This document shows positions 25,339 to 40,500 of a DNA stretch of 64,000 nt, piece after piece (the first letter of the stretch is position 1; the number at the start of each line of letters is the position of its first letter). Location: the NCBI RefSeq assembly GCF_019925205.1, contig NC_083560.1, forward strand, positions 149,068,526-149,132,525, written 5' to 3'. The DNA comes from Metopolophium dirhodum (Eukaryota > Arthropoda > Insecta > Hemiptera > Aphididae). Both the position numbers and the translations under genes were made by a program. The notes under the pieces are model-generated. The model searched no databases and was not told where the DNA came from. It saw nothing but the letters and a program-made list of their open reading frames with translations.

Positions 25339-27690
25339 TAGAATTTAGAACTCAATAATTACGTTAATATTAACGTTATTCATTGTTGGGGTACGTCATT
25401 TCAAATTAAAAAAAAACATAATATGTTGATGAATAAGACTTCAGACAATTGCAAACACATTTATCCACTATACATAAACTAGATGATCAGAAAACTAGAA
25501 TTTTGAAGTCAATAAATACGTTGATATTAACATTTTCATTGTTGGGGTACATCATTTCAAATTAAAAAAAACACATGAAATGTTGTTGAATAAGACTTCA
25601 GACAATTGCAAATACATTGGTCACCTATAGATAGAATAGTTGAACCCAAAACTAGAATTTAGAACTCAATTATTACGTTAATATTAACGTTATTCATTGT
25701 TAGGTACGTCATTTCAAATTAAAAAAAAACATAATATGTTGATGAATAAGACTTCAGACAATTGCAAACACATTTATCCACTATACATAAACTAGATGAT
25801 CAGAAAACTAGAATTTTGAAGTCAATAAATACGTTGATATTAACATTTTCATTGTTGGGGTACATCATTTCAAATTAAAAAAAACACATAAGTTGTTGTT
25901 GAATAAGACTTCAGGCAATTGCAAATACATTAGTCACCTATAGATAGATTAGTTGAACCCAAAACTAGAATTTAGAACTCAATAATTACGTTAATATTAA
26001 CGTTATTCATTGTTGGGGTACGTCATTTCAAATTAAAAAAAAACATAATATGTTGATGAATAAGACTTCAGACAATTGCAAACACATTTATCCACTATAC
26101 ATAAACTAGATGATCAGAAAACTAGAGTTTTGAAGTCAATAAATACGTTGATATTAACATTTTCATTGTTGGGGTACATCATTTCAATTAAAAAAAAACA
26201 CATAAGTTGTTGTTGAATAATACTTCAGGCAATTGCAAATACATTAGTCACCTATAGATAGATTAGTTGAACCCAAAAACTAGAATTTAGAACTCAATAA
26301 ATACGTTGATATTAACATATTCATTCTTGGGGTACATCATTTCAAATTAAAAAAAAAAAATAAATTGTTGTTGATTAAGACTTCAGACAATTGCAAATAC
26401 ATTTATCCACTATAAATTAACTAGATGTTCAAAAATCTAGAATTTAGAAGTCAATAAATACGTTGATATTAACATTTTCATTGTTGGGGTATATCATTTC
26501 AAATTAAAAAAAAACATAATTTGTTGACGAATAAGACGTCAGACAATTTCAAATACATTGGTCACCTATAGATAGATTAGTTGAACCCAAAACTAGAATT
26601 TAGAACTCAATAATTACGTTAATATTAACGTAATTCATTGTTGGGGTACGTCATTTAAAATTAAAAAAAAACATAATATGTTGATGAATAAGACTTCAGG
26701 CAATTGCAAACACATTTATCCACTATACATAAACTAGATGATCAAAAAACTAGAGTTTTGAAGTCAATAAATACGTTGATATTAACATTTTCATTGTTGG
26801 GGTACATCATTTTAAATTAAAAAAAACACATAAGTTGTTGTTGTATAAGACTTCAGACAATTGCAAATACATTGTCACCTATAGATCGATTAGTTGTACG
26901 CAAAACTAGAATTTAGAAGTCAATAATTACGTTAGTATTAACGTTATTCATTGTTGGGGTACGTCATTTCAAATTAAAAAAAAACATAATATGTTGATGA
27001 ATAAGACTTCAGACAATTGCAAACACATTTATCCACTATACATAAACTAGATGATCAGAAAACTAGAATTTTGAAGTCAATAAATACGTTGATATTAACA
27101 TTTTCATTGTTGGGGTACATCATTTCAAATTAAAAAAAACACATAAAATGTTGTTGAATAAGACTTCAGGCAATTGCAAATACATTACTCACCTATAGAT
27201 CGATTAGTTGTACGCAAAACTAGAATTTAGAACTCAATAATTACGTTAATATTAACGTTATTCATTGTTGGGGTACGTCATTTCAAATTAAAAAAAAACA
27301 TAAATTGTTGTTGGTTAAGACTTCAGACAATTGCAAACACATTTATCCACTATACATAAACTAGATGATCAAAAAACTAGAGTTTTGAAGTCAATAAATA
27401 CGTTGATATTAACATTTTCATTGTTGGGGTACATCATTTTAAATTAAAAAAAACACATAAGTTGTTGTTGAATAAGACTTCAGACAATTGCAAATACATT
27501 GGTCACCTATAGATAGATTAGTTGAACCCAAAACTAGAATTTAGAACTCAATAATTACGTTGATATTAACATTTTCATTGTTGGGGTACATCATTTCAAA
27601 TTAAAAAAAAACGTAATTTGTTGACGAATAAGACTTCAGACAATTGCAAATACATTGGTCACCTGTAGATAGATTAGTTGAACCCAAAAC
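25339..27690 (+). repeat. 16-mer repeat, copy 2, one monomer short (2,352 bp)
   Basis: Matches copy 1 landmark by landmark with an offset of 2,508-2,509 bp until about 27540. There the front of the copy-1 monomer at 25027 (AATAATTACGTTGATATT) joins the back of its neighbour at 25183 (AACGTAATTTGTTGACG, CACCTGTAGAT). One monomer is lost, leaving 15. The join lies in the identical stretch at about 27560-27610. Confidence 0.93.
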
Positions 27691-30197
27691 TAGAATTTAG
27701 AATTCAATAATTACGTTAATATTAACGTTATTCATTGTTAGGTACGTCATTTCAAATTAAAAAAAAACATAATATGTTGATGAATAAGACTTCAGACAAT
27801 TGCAAACACATTTATCCACTATACATAAACTAGATGATCAGAAAACTAGAATTTTGAAGTCAATAAATACGTTGATATTAACATTTTCATTGTTGGGGTA
27901 CATCATTTCAAATTAAAAAAAACACATGAAATGTTGTTGAATAAGACTTCAGACAATTGCAAATACATTGGTCACCTATAGATAGAATAGTTGAACCCAA
28001 AACTAGAATTTAGAACTCAATTATTACGTTAATATTAACGTTATTCATTGTTAGGTACGTCATTTCAAATTAAAAAAAAACATAATATGTTGATGAATAA
28101 GACTTCAGACAATTGCAAACACATTTATCCACTATACATAAACTAGATGATCAGAAAACTAGAATTTTGAAGTCAATAAATACGTTGATATTAACATTTT
28201 CATTGTTGGGGTACATCATTTCAAATTAAAAAAAACACATAAGTTGTTGTTGAATAAGACTTCAGGCAATTGCAAATACATTAGTCACCTATAGATAGAT
28301 TAGTTGAACCCAAAACTAGAATTTAGAAGTCAATAATTACGTTAATATTAACGTTATTCATTGTTGGGGTACGTCATTTCAAATTAAAAAAAAACATAAT
28401 ATGTTGATGAATAAGACTTCAGACAATTGCAAACACATTTATCCACTATACATAAACTAGATGATCAGAAAACTAGAGTTTTGAAGTCAATAAATACGTT
28501 GATATTAACATTTTCATTGTTGGGGTACATCATTTCAATTAAAAAAAAACACATAAGTTGTTGTTGAATAATACTTCAGGCAATTGCAAATACATTAGTC
28601 ACCTATAGATAGATTAGTTGAACCCAAAAACTAGAATTTAGAACTCAATAAATACGTTGATATTAACATATTCATTCTTGGGGTACATCATTTCAAATTA
28701 AAAAAAAAACATAAATTGTTGTTGATTAAGACTTCAGACAATTGCAAATACATTTATCCACTATAAATTAACTAGATGTTCAAAAATCTAGAATTTAGAA
28801 GTCAATAAATACGTTGATATTAACATTTTCATTGTTGGGGTATATCATTTCAAATTAAAAAAAAACATAATTTGTTGACGAATAAGACGTCAGACAATTT
28901 CAAATACATTGGTCACCTATAGATAGATTAGTTGAACCCAAAACTAGAATTTAGAACTCAATAATTACGTTAATATTAACGTAATTCATTGTTGGGGTAC
29001 GTCATTTAAAATTAAAAAAAAACATAATATGTTGATGAATAAGACTTCAGGCAATTGCAAACACATTTATCCACTATACATAAACTAGATGATCAAAAAA
29101 CTAGAGTTTTGAAGTCAATAAATACGTTGATATTAACATTTTCATTGTTGGGGTACATCATTTTAAATTAAAAAAAACACATAAGTTGTTGTTGTATAAG
29201 ACTTCAGACAATTGCAAATACATTGTCACCTATAGATCGATTAGTTGTACGCAAAACTAGAATTTAGAAGTCAATAATTACGTTAGTATTAACGTTATTC
29301 ATTGTTGGGGTACGTCATTTCAAATTAAAAAAAAACATAATATGTTGATGAATAAGACTTCAGACAATTGCAAACACATTTATCCACTATACATAAACTA
29401 GATGATCAGAAAACTAGAATTTTGAAGTCAATAAATACGTTGATATTAACATTTTCATTGTTGGGGTACATCATTTCAAATTAAAAAAAACACATAAAAT
29501 GTTGTTGAATAAGACTTCAGGCAATTGCAAATACATTACTCACCTATAGATCGATTAGTTGTACGCAAAACTAGAATTTAGAACTCAATAATTACGTTAA
29601 TATTAACGTTATTCATTGTTGGGGTACGTCATTTCAAATTAAAAAAAAACATAAATTGTTGTTGGTTAAGACTTCAGACAATTGCAAACACATTTATCCA
29701 CTATACATAAACTAGATGATCAAAAAACTAGAGTTTTGAAGTCAATAAATACGTTGATATTAACATTTTCATTGTTGGGGTACATCATTTTAAATTAAAA
29801 AAAACACATAAGTTGTTGTTGAATAAGACTTCAGACAATTGCAAATACATTGGTCACCTATAGATAGATTAGTTGAACCCAAAACTAGAATTTAGAACTC
29901 AATAATTACGTTGATATTAACATTTTCATTGTTGGGGTACATCATTTCAAATTAAAAAAAAACATAAATTGTTGTTGATTAAGACTTCAGACAATTGCAA
30001 ATACATTTATCCACTATAAATTAACTAGAAGTTCAAAAAACTAGAATTTAGAAGTCAATAAATACGTTGATATTAACATTTTCATTGTTGGGGTACATCA
30101 TTTCAAATTAAAAAAAAACGTAATTTGTTGACGAATAAGACTTCAGACAATTGCAAATACATTGGTCACCTGTAGATAGATTAGTTGAACCCAAAAC
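27691..30197 (+). repeat. 16-mer repeat, copy 3 (2,507 bp)
   Basis: All 16 monomers are present, including the one missing from copy 2 (AGAAGTTC at about 30027). It starts with TAGAATTCAATAATT and TTGTTAGGTACG, shared with copy 1 but not with copies 2 and 4, which have TTGTTGGGGTACG. This shows mosaic relationships among copies. Confidence 0.92.
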
Positions 30198-31138
30198 TAG
30201 AATTTAGAACTCAATAATTACGTTAATATTAACGTTATTCATTGTTGGGGTACGTCATTTCAAATTAAAAAAAAACATAATATGTTGATGAATAAGACTT
30301 CAGACAATTGCAAACACATTTATCCACTATACATAAACTAGATGATCAGAAAACTAGAATTTTGAAGTCAATAAATACGTTGATATTAACATTTTCATTG
30401 TTGGGGTACATCATTTCAAATTAAAAAAAACACATGAAATGTTGTTGAATAAGACTTCAGACAATTGCAAATACATTGGTCACCTATAGATAGAATGGTT
30501 GAACCCAAAACTAGAATTTAGAACTCAATTATTACGTTAATATTAACGTTATTCATTGTTGGGGTACATCATTTCAAATTAAAAAAAAACATAAATTGTT
30601 GTTGGTTAAGACTTCAGACAATTGCAAACACATTTATCCACTATACATAAACTAGATGATCAGAAAACTAGAATTTTGAAGTCAATAAATACGTTGATAT
30701 TAACATTTTCATTGTTGGGGTACATCATTTCAAATTAAAAAAAACACATGAAATGTTGTTGAATAAGACTTCAGACAATTGCAAATACATTGGTCACCTA
30801 TAGATAGAATAGTTGAACCCAAAACTAGAATTTAGAACTCAATTATTACGTTAATATTAACGTTATTCATTGTTGGGGTACATCATTTCAAATTAAAAAA
30901 AAACATAAATTGTTGTTGGTTAAGACTTCAGACAATTGCAAACACATTTATCCACTATACATAAACTAGATGATCAGAAAACTAGAATTTTGAAGTCAAT
31001 AAATACGTTGATATTAACATTTTCATTGTTGGGGTACATCATTTCAAATTAAAAAAAAACATAATTTGTTGACGAATAAGACGTCAGACAATTTCAAATA
31101 CATTGGTCACCTATAGATAGATTAGTTGAACCCAAAAC
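30198..31138 (+). repeat. 16-mer repeat, copy 4 (partial), with local dimer duplication
   Basis: Monomers start at 30198, 30355, 30512, 30669, 30826 and 30983. The X-Y pair 30512-30825 (X with GTTGTTGGTTAAG, Y with ACACATGAAATG and GATAGAATAG) is followed by the X at 30826, nearly identical to that at 30512. The last monomer, 30983, is a hybrid: TAGAATTTTGAAG front and the GACGTC back normally found seven monomers later. Confidence 0.88.
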
Positions 31139-33966
31139 TAGAATTTAGAACTCAATAATTACGTTAATATTAACGTAATTCATTGTTGGGGTACGTCATT
31201 TAAAATTAAAAAAAAACATAATATGTTGATGAATAAGACTTCAGACAATTGCAAACACATTTATCCACTATACATAAACTAGATGATCAAAAAACTAGAG
31301 TTTTGAAGTCAATAAATACGTTGATATTAACATTTTCATTGTTGGGGTACATCATTTTAAATTAAAAAAAACACATAAGTTGTTGTTGTATAAGACTTCA
31401 GACAATTGCAAATACATTGGTCACCTATAGATAGATTAGTTGAACCCAAAACTAGAATTTAGAACTCAATAATTACGTTAATATTAACGTTATTCATTGT
31501 TGGGGTACGTCAATTCAAATTAAAAAAAAACATAATATGTTGATGAATAAGACTTCAGACAATTGCAAATACATTTATCCACTATAAATTAACTAGATGT
31601 TCAAAAAACTAGAATTTAGAAGTCAATAAATACGTTGATATTAACATTTTCATTGTTGGGGTACATCATTTCAAATTAAAAAAAACACATAAAATATTGT
31701 TGAATAAGACTTCAGGCAATTGCAAATACATTACTCACCTATAGATCGATTAGTTGTACGCAAAACTAGAATTTAGAAGTCAATAATTACGTTAATATTA
31801 ACGTTATTCATTGTTGGGGTACGTCATTTCAAATTAAAAAAAAACATAAATTGTTGTTGGTTAAGACTTCAGACAATTGCAAACACATTTATCCACTATA
31901 CATAAACTAGATGATCAGAAAACTAGAATTTTGAAGTCAATAAATACGTTGATATTAACATTTTCATTGTTGGGGTACATCATTTCAAATTAAAAAAAAC
32001 ACATGAAATGTTGTTGAATAAGACTTCAGACAATTGCAAATACATTGGTCACCTATAGATAGAATAGTTGAACCCAAAACTAGAATTTAGAACTCAATAA
32101 TTACGTTAATATTAACGTTATTCATTGTTGGGGTACGTCATTTCAAATTAAAAAAAAAACATAATATGTTGATGAATAAGACTTCAGACAATTGCAAACA
32201 CATTTATCCACTATACATAAACTAGATGATCAGAAAACTAGAATTTTGAAGTCAATAAATACGTTGATATTAACATTTTCATTGTTGGGGTACATCATTT
32301 CAAATTAAAAAAAACACATAAGTTGTTGTTGAATAAGACTTCAGGCAATTGCAAATACATTAGTCACCTATAGATAGATTAGTTGAACCCAAAACTAGAA
32401 TTTAGAACTCAATAATTACGTTAATATTAACGTTATTCATTGTTGGGGTACGTCATTTCAAATTAAAAAAAAACATAATATGTTGATGAAGAAGACTTCA
32501 GACAATTGCAAATACATTTATCCACTATAAATTAACTAGATGTTCAAAAAACTAGAATTTAGAAGTCAATAAATACGTTGATATCAACATTTTCATTGTT
32601 GGGGTACATAATTTCAAATTAAAAAAAAACATAATTTGTTGACGAATAAGACTTCAGACAATTGCAAATATATTGGTCACCTATAGATAGATTAGTTGAA
32701 CCCAAAACTAGAATTTAGAAGTCAATAATTACGTTAATATTAACGTTATTCATTGTTGGGGTACGTCATTTCAAATTAAAAAAAAACATAATATGTTGAT
32801 GAAGAAGACTTTAGACAATTGCAAATACATTTATCCACTATAAATTAACTAGATGTTCAAAAAACTAGAATTTAGAAGTCAATAAATATGTTGATATTAA
32901 CATTTTCATTGTTGGGGTATATCATTTCAAATTAAAAAAAACACATGAAATGTTGTTGAATAAGACTTCAGGCAATTGCAAATACATTACTCACCTATAG
33001 ATCGATTAGTTGTACGCAAAACTAGAATTTAGAAGTCAATAATTACGTTAATATTAACGTTATTCATTGTTGGGGTACATCATTTCAAATTAAAAAAAAA
33101 AACATAATATGTTGATGAATAAGACTTCAGACAATTGCAAACACATTTATCCACTATACATAAACTAGATGTTTAGAAAACTAGAATTTTGAAGTCAATA
33201 AATACGTTGGTATTAACATTTTCATTGTTGGGGTACATCATTTCAAATTAAAAAAAACACATAAGTTGTTGTTGAATAAGACTTCAGGCAATTGCAAATA
33301 CATTATCACCTATAGATAGATTAGTTGAACCCAAAACTAGAATTTAGAACTCAATAATTACGTTAATATTAACGTTATTCATTGTTGGGATACGTCATTT
33401 CAAATTAAAAAAAAACATAATATGTTGATGAAGAAGACTTTAGACAATTGCAAATACATTTATCCACTATAAATTAACTAGATGTTCAAAAAACTAGAAT
33501 TTAGAAGTCAATAAATACGTTGATATTAACATTTTCATTGTTGGGGTATATCATTTCAAATTAAAAAAAACACATGAAATGTTGTTGAATAAGACTTCAG
33601 ACAATTGCAAATACATTACTCACCTATAGATCGATTAGTTGTACGCAAAACTAGAATTTAGAAGTCAATAATTACGTTAATATTAACGTTATTCATTGTT
33701 GGGGTACATCATTTCAAATTAAAAAAAAAAACATAAATTGTTGTTGATTAAGACTTCAGACAATTGAAAATACATTTATCCACTATAAATTAACTAGATG
33801 TTCAAAAATCTAGAATTTAGAAGTCAATAAATACGTTGATATTAACATTTTCATTGTTGGGGTATATCATTTCAAATTAAAAAAAAACATAATTTGTTGA
33901 CGAATAAGACGTCAGACAATTTCAAATACATTAGTCACCTATAGATAGATTAGTTGAACCCAAAAC
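31139..33966 (+). repeat. 18-monomer higher-order repeat, copy 1 (2,828 bp)
   Basis: Bounded by the monomer after each GACGTC (GACGTC at 31080 and 33908). Internal landmarks are GTCAATTCAAATT (31509), ACATAAAATATTG (about 31685), GATATCAAC (32580), CAAATATATTGG (about 32665), TAAATATGTTG (about 32883) and GATACGTCATTTC (about 33389). Confidence 0.9.
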
Positions 33967-36793
33967 TAGAATTTAGAACTCAATAATTACGTTAATATTA
34001 ACGTTATTCATTGTTGGGGTACGTCATTTAAAATTAAAAAAAAACATAATATGTTGATGAATAAGACTTCAGACAATTGCAAACACATTTATCCACTATA
34101 CATAAACTAGATGATCAAAAAACTAGAGTTTTGAAGTCAATAAATACGTTGATATTAACATTTTCATTGTTGGGGTACATCATTTTAAATTAAAAAAAAC
34201 ACATAAGTTGTTGTTGTATAAGACTTCAGACAATTGCAAATACATTGGTCACCTATAGATAGATTAGTTGAACCCAAAACTAGAATTTAGAACTCAATAA
34301 TTACGTTAATATTAACGTTATTCATTGTTGGGGTACGTCAATTCAAATTAAAAAAAAACATAATATGTTGATGAATAAGACTTCAGACAATTGCAAATAC
34401 ATTTATCCACTATAAATTAACTAGATGTTCAAAAAACTAGAATTTAGAAGTCAATAAATACGTTGAAATTAACATTTTCATTGTTGGGGTACATCATTTC
34501 ATATTAAAAAAAACACATAAAATATTGTTGAATAAGACTTCAGGCAATTGCAAATACATTACTCACCTATAGATCGATTAGTTGTACGCAAAACTAGAAT
34601 TTAGAAGTCAATAATTACGTTAATATTAACGTTATTCATTGTTGGGGTACGTCATTTCAAATTAAAAAAAAACATAAATTGTTGTTGGTTAAGACTTCAG
34701 ACAATTGCAAACACATTTATCCACTATACATAAACTAGATGATCAGAAAACTAGAATTTTGAAGTCAATAAATACGTTGATATTAACATTTTCATTGTTG
34801 GGGTACATCATTTCAAATTAAAAAAAACACATGAAATGTTGTTGAATAAGACTTCAGACAATTGCAAATACATTGGTCACCTATAGATAGAATAGTTGAA
34901 CCCAAAACTAGAATTTAGAACTCAATAATTACGTTAATATTAACGTTATTCATTGTTGGGGTACGTCATTTCAAATTAAAAAAAAACATAATATGTTGAT
35001 GAATAAGACTTCAGACAATTGCAAACACATTTATCCACTATACATAAACTAGATGATCAGAAAACTAGAATTTTGAAGTCAATAAATACGTTGATATTAA
35101 CATTTTCATTGTTGGGGTACATCATTTCAAATTAAAAAAAACACATAAGTTGTTGTTGAATAAGACTTCAGGCAATTGCAAATACATTAGTCACCTATAG
35201 ATAGATTAGTTGAACCCAAAACTAGAATTTAGAACTCAATAATTACGTTAATATTAACGTTATTCATTGTTGGGGTACGTCATTTCAAATTAAAAAAAAA
35301 CATAATATGTTGATGAAGAAGACTTCAGACAATTGCAAATACATTTATCCACTATAAATTAACTAGATGTTCAAAAAACTAGAATTTAGAAGTCAATAAA
35401 TACGTTGATATCAACATTTTCATTGTTGGGGTACATCATTTCAAATTAAAAAAAAACATAATTTGTTGACGAATAAGACTTCAGACAATTGCAAATATAT
35501 TGGTCACCTATAGATAGATTAGTTGAACCCAAAACTAGAATTTAGAAGTCAATAATTACGTTAATATTAACGTTATTCATTGTTGGGGTACGTCATTTCA
35601 AATTAAAAAAAAACATAATATGTTGATGAAGAAGACTTTAGACAATTGCAAATACATTTATCCACTATAAATTAACTAGATGTTCAAAAAACTAGAATTT
35701 AGAAGTCAATAAATATGTTGATATTAACATTTTCATTGTTGGGGTATATCATTTCAAATTAAAAAAAACACATGAAATGTTGTTGAATAAGACTTCAGGC
35801 AATTGCAAATACATTACTCACCTATAGATCGATTAGTTGTACGCAAAACTAGAATTTAGAAGTCAATAATTACGTTAATATTAACGTTATTCATTGTTGG
35901 GGTACATCATTTCAAATTAAAAAAAAAAACATAATATGTTGATGAATAAGACTTCAGACAATTGCAAACACATTTATCCACTATACATAAACTAGATGTT
36001 TAGAAAACTAGAATTTTGAAGTCAATAAATACGTTGGTATTAACATTTTCATTGTTGGGGTACATCATTTCAAATTAAAAAAAACACATAAGTTGTTGTT
36101 GAATAAGACTTCAGGCAATTGCAAATACATTATCACCTATAGATAGATTAGTTGAACCCAAAACTAGAATTTAGAACTCAATAATTACGTTAATATTAAC
36201 GTTATTCATTGTTGGGATACGTCATTTCAAATTAAAAAAAAACATAATATGTTGATGAAGAAGACTTTAGACAATTGCAAATACATTTATCCACTATAAA
36301 TTAACTAGATGTTCAAAAAACTAGAATTTAGAAGTCAATAAATACGTTGATATTAACATTTTCATTGTTGGGGTATATCATTTCAAATTAAAAAAAACAC
36401 ATGAAATGTTGTTGAATAAGACTTCAGACAATTGCAAATACATTACTCACCTATAGATCGATTAGTTGTACGCAAAACTAGAATTTAGAAGTCAATAATT
36501 ACGTTAATATTAACGTTATTCATTGTTGGGGTACATCATTTCAAATTAAAAAAAAAAACATAAATTGTTGTTGATTAAGACTTCAGACAATTGAAAATAC
36601 ATTTATCCACTATAAATTAACTAGATGTTCAAAAATCTAGAATTTAGAAGTCAATAAATACGTTGATATTAACATTTTCATTGTTGGGGTATATCATTTC
36701 AAATTAAAAAAAAACATAATTTGTTGACGAATAAGACGTCAGACAATTTCAAATACATTAGTCACCTATAGATAGATTAGTTGAACCCAAAAC
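33967..36793 (+). repeat. 18-monomer higher-order repeat, copy 2 (2,827 bp)
   Basis: Same landmarks as copy 1 at an offset of 2,827-2,828 bp, for example GTCAATTC at 34337 and GATATCAAC at 35407. Private changes include GTTGAAATTAAC (about 34463) and TTTCATATTAAAA (about 34497). At 36794 the order changes: the next monomer matches 35223, not 33967. Confidence 0.9.
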
Positions 36794-37579
36794 TAGAATT
36801 TAGAACTCAATAATTACGTTAATATTAACGTTATTCATTGTTGGGGTACGTCATTTCAAATTAAAAAAAAACATAATATGTTGATGAAGAAGACTTCAGA
36901 CAATTGCAAATACATTTATCCACTATAAATTAACTAGATGTTCAAAAAACTAGAATTTAGAAGTCAATAAATACGTTGATATCAACATTTTCATTGTTGG
37001 GGTACATCATTTCAAATTAAAAAAAAACATAATTTGTTGACGAATAAGACTTCAGACAATTGCAAATATATTGGTCACCTATAGATAGATTAGTTGAACC
37101 CAAAACTAGAATTTAGAAGTCAATAATTACGTTAATATTAACGTTATTCATTGTTGGGGTACGTCATTTCAAATTAAAAAAAAACATTATATGTTGATGA
37201 AGAAGACTTCAGACAATTGCAAATACATTTATCCACTATAAATTAACTAGATGTTCAAAAAACTAGAATTTAGAAGTCAATAAATATGTTGATATTAACA
37301 TTTTCATCGTTGGGGTATATCATTTCAAATTAAAAAAAACACATGAAATGTTGTTGAATAAGACTTCAGGCAATTGCAAATACACTACTCACCTATAGAT
37401 CGATTAGTTGTACGCAAAACTAGAATTTAGAAGTCAATAATTACGTTAATATTAACGTTATTCATTGTTGGGGTACATCATTTCAAATTAAAAAAAAAAA
37501 CATAATATGTTGATGAATAAGACTTCAGACAATTGCAAACACATTTATCCACTATAAATTAACTAGATGTTCAAAAAAC
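36794..37579 (+). repeat. Five-monomer segment copied from about 35223-35985
   Basis: Repeats the series GATGAAGAAG, GATATCAAC, ATATATTGG, TAAATATGTTG, ACACATGAAATG at an offset of 1,571 bp (10 monomers). New variants are CATTATATG (37185), TTTCATCGTTGG (about 37300) and ATACACTACTCACC (about 37380). Near 37550 it passes into sequence matching 31580 onward. Confidence 0.82.
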
Positions 37580-40500
37580 TAGAATTTAGAAGTCAATAAA
37601 TACGTTGATATTAACATTTTCATTGTTGGGGTACATCATTTCAAATTAAAAAAAACACATAAAATATTGTTGAATAAGACTTCAGGCAATTGCAAATACA
37701 TTACTCACCTATAGATCGATTAGTTGTACGCAAAACTAGAATTTAGAAGTCAATAATTACGTTAATATTAACGTTATTCATTGTTGGGGTACGTCATTTC
37801 AAATTAAAAAAAAACATAAATTGTTGTTGGTTAAGACTTCAGACAATTGCAAACACATTTATCCACTATACATAAACTAGATGATCAGAAAACTAGAATT
37901 TTGAAGTCAATAAATACGTTGATATTAACATTTTCATTGTTGGGGTACATCATTTCAAATTAAAAAAAACACATGAAATGTTGTTGAATAAGACTTCAGA
38001 CAATTGCAAATACATTGGTCACCTATAGATAGAATAGTTGAACCCAAAACTAGAATTTAGAACTCAATAATTACGTTAATATTAACGTTATTCATTGTTG
38101 GGGTACGTCATTTCAAATTAAAAAAAAACATAATATGTTGATGAATAAGACTTCAGACAATTGCAAACACATTTATCCACTATACATAAACTAGATGATC
38201 AGAAAACTAGAATTTTGAAGTCAATAAATACGTTGTATTAACATTTTCATTGTTGGGGTACATCATTTCAAATTAAAAAAAACACATAAGTTGTTGTTGA
38301 ATAAGACTTCAGGCAATTGCAAATACATTAGTCACCTATAGATAGATTAGTTGAACCCAAAACTAGAATTTAGAACTCAATAATTACGTTAATATTAACG
38401 TTATTCATTGTTGGGGTACGTCATTTCAAATTAAAAAAAAACATAATATGTTGATGAAGAAGACTTCAGACAATTGCAAATACATTTATCCACTATAAAT
38501 TAACGAGATGTTCAAAAAACTAGAATTTAGAAGTCAATAAATACGTTGATATCAACATTTTCATTGTTGGGGTACATCATTTCAAATTAAAAAAAAACAT
38601 AATTTGTTGACGAATAAGACTTCAGGCAATTGCAAATATATTGGTCACCTATAGATAGATTAGTTGAACCCAAAACTAGAATTTAGAACTCAATAATTAC
38701 GTTAATATTAACGTTATTCATTGTTGGGGTACGTCATTTCAAATTAAAAAAAAACATAATATGTTGATGAAGAAGACTTCAGACAATTGCAAATACATTT
38801 ATCCACTATAAATTAACTAGATGTTCAAAAAACTAGAATTTAGAAGTCAATAAATACGTTGATATCAACATTTTCATTGTTGGGGTACATCATTTCAAAT
38901 TAAAAAAAAACATAATTTGTTGACGAATAAGACTTCAGACAATTGCAAATATATTGGTCACCTATAGATAGATTAGTTGAACCCAAAACTAGAATTTAGA
39001 AGTCAATAATTACGTTAATATTAACGTTATTCATTGTTGGGGTACGTCATTTCAAATTAAAAAAAAACATAATATGTTGATGAAGAAGACTTTAGACAAT
39101 TGCAAATACATTTATCCACTATAAATTAACTAGATGTTCAAAAAACTAGAATTTAGAAGTCAATAAATACGTTGATATTAACATTTTCATTGTTGGGGTA
39201 TATCATTTCAAATTAAAAAAAACACATGAAATGTTGTTGAATAAGACTTCAGGCAATTGCAAATACATTACTCACCTATAGATCGATTAGTTGTACGCAA
39301 AACTAGAATTTAGAAGTCAATAATTACGTTAATATTAACGTTATTCATTGTTGGGGTACATCATTTCAAATTAAAAAAAAAAACATAAATTGTTGTTGAT
39401 TAAGACTTCAGACAATTGAAAATACATTTATCCACTATAAATTAACTAGATGTTCAAAAATCTAGAATTTAGAAGTCAATAAATACGTTGATATTAACAT
39501 TTTCATTGTTGGGGTACATCATTTCAAATTAAAAAAAACACATAAAATGTTGTTGAATAAGACTTCAGGCAATTGCAAATACATTACTCACCTATAGATC
39601 GATTAGTTGTACGCAAAACTAGAATTTAGAAGTCAATAATTACGTTAATATTAACGTTATTCATTGTTGGGGTACGTCATTTCAAATTAAAAAAAAACAT
39701 AAATTGTTGTTGGTTAAGACTTCAGACAATTGCAAACACATTTATCCACTATACATAAACTAGATGATCAGAAAACTAGAATTTTGAAGTCAATAAATAC
39801 GTTGATATTAACATTTTCATTGTTGGGGTACATCATTTCAAATTAAAAAAAACACATAAAATATTGTTGAATAAGACTTCAGGCAATTGCAAATACATTA
39901 CTCACCTATAGATAGATTAGTTGAACCCAAAACTAGAATTTAGAACTCAATAATTACGTTAATATTAACGTTATTCATTGTTGGGATACGTCATTTCAAA
40001 TTAAAAAAAAACATAATATGTTGATGAAGAAGACTTTAGACAATTGCAAATACATTTATCCACTATAAATTAACTAGATGTTCAAAAAACTAGAATTTAG
40101 AAGTCAATAAATACGTTGATATTAACATTTTCATTGTTGGGGTATATCATTTCAAATTAAAAAAAACACATGAAATGTTGTTGAATAAGACTTCAGGCAA
40201 TTGCAAATACATTACTCACCTATAGATCGATTAGTTGTACGCAAAACTAGAATTTAGAAGTCAATAATTACGTTAATATTAACGTTATTCATTGTTGGGG
40301 TACATCATTTCAAATTAAAAAAAAAAACATAAATTGTTGTTGATTAAGACTTCAGACAATTGAAAATACATTTATCCACTATAAATTAACTAGATGTTCA
40401 AAAATCTAGAATTTAGAAGTCAATAAATACGTTGATATTAACATTTTCATTGTTGGGGTATATCATTTCAAATTAAAAAAAAACATAATTTGTTGACGAA

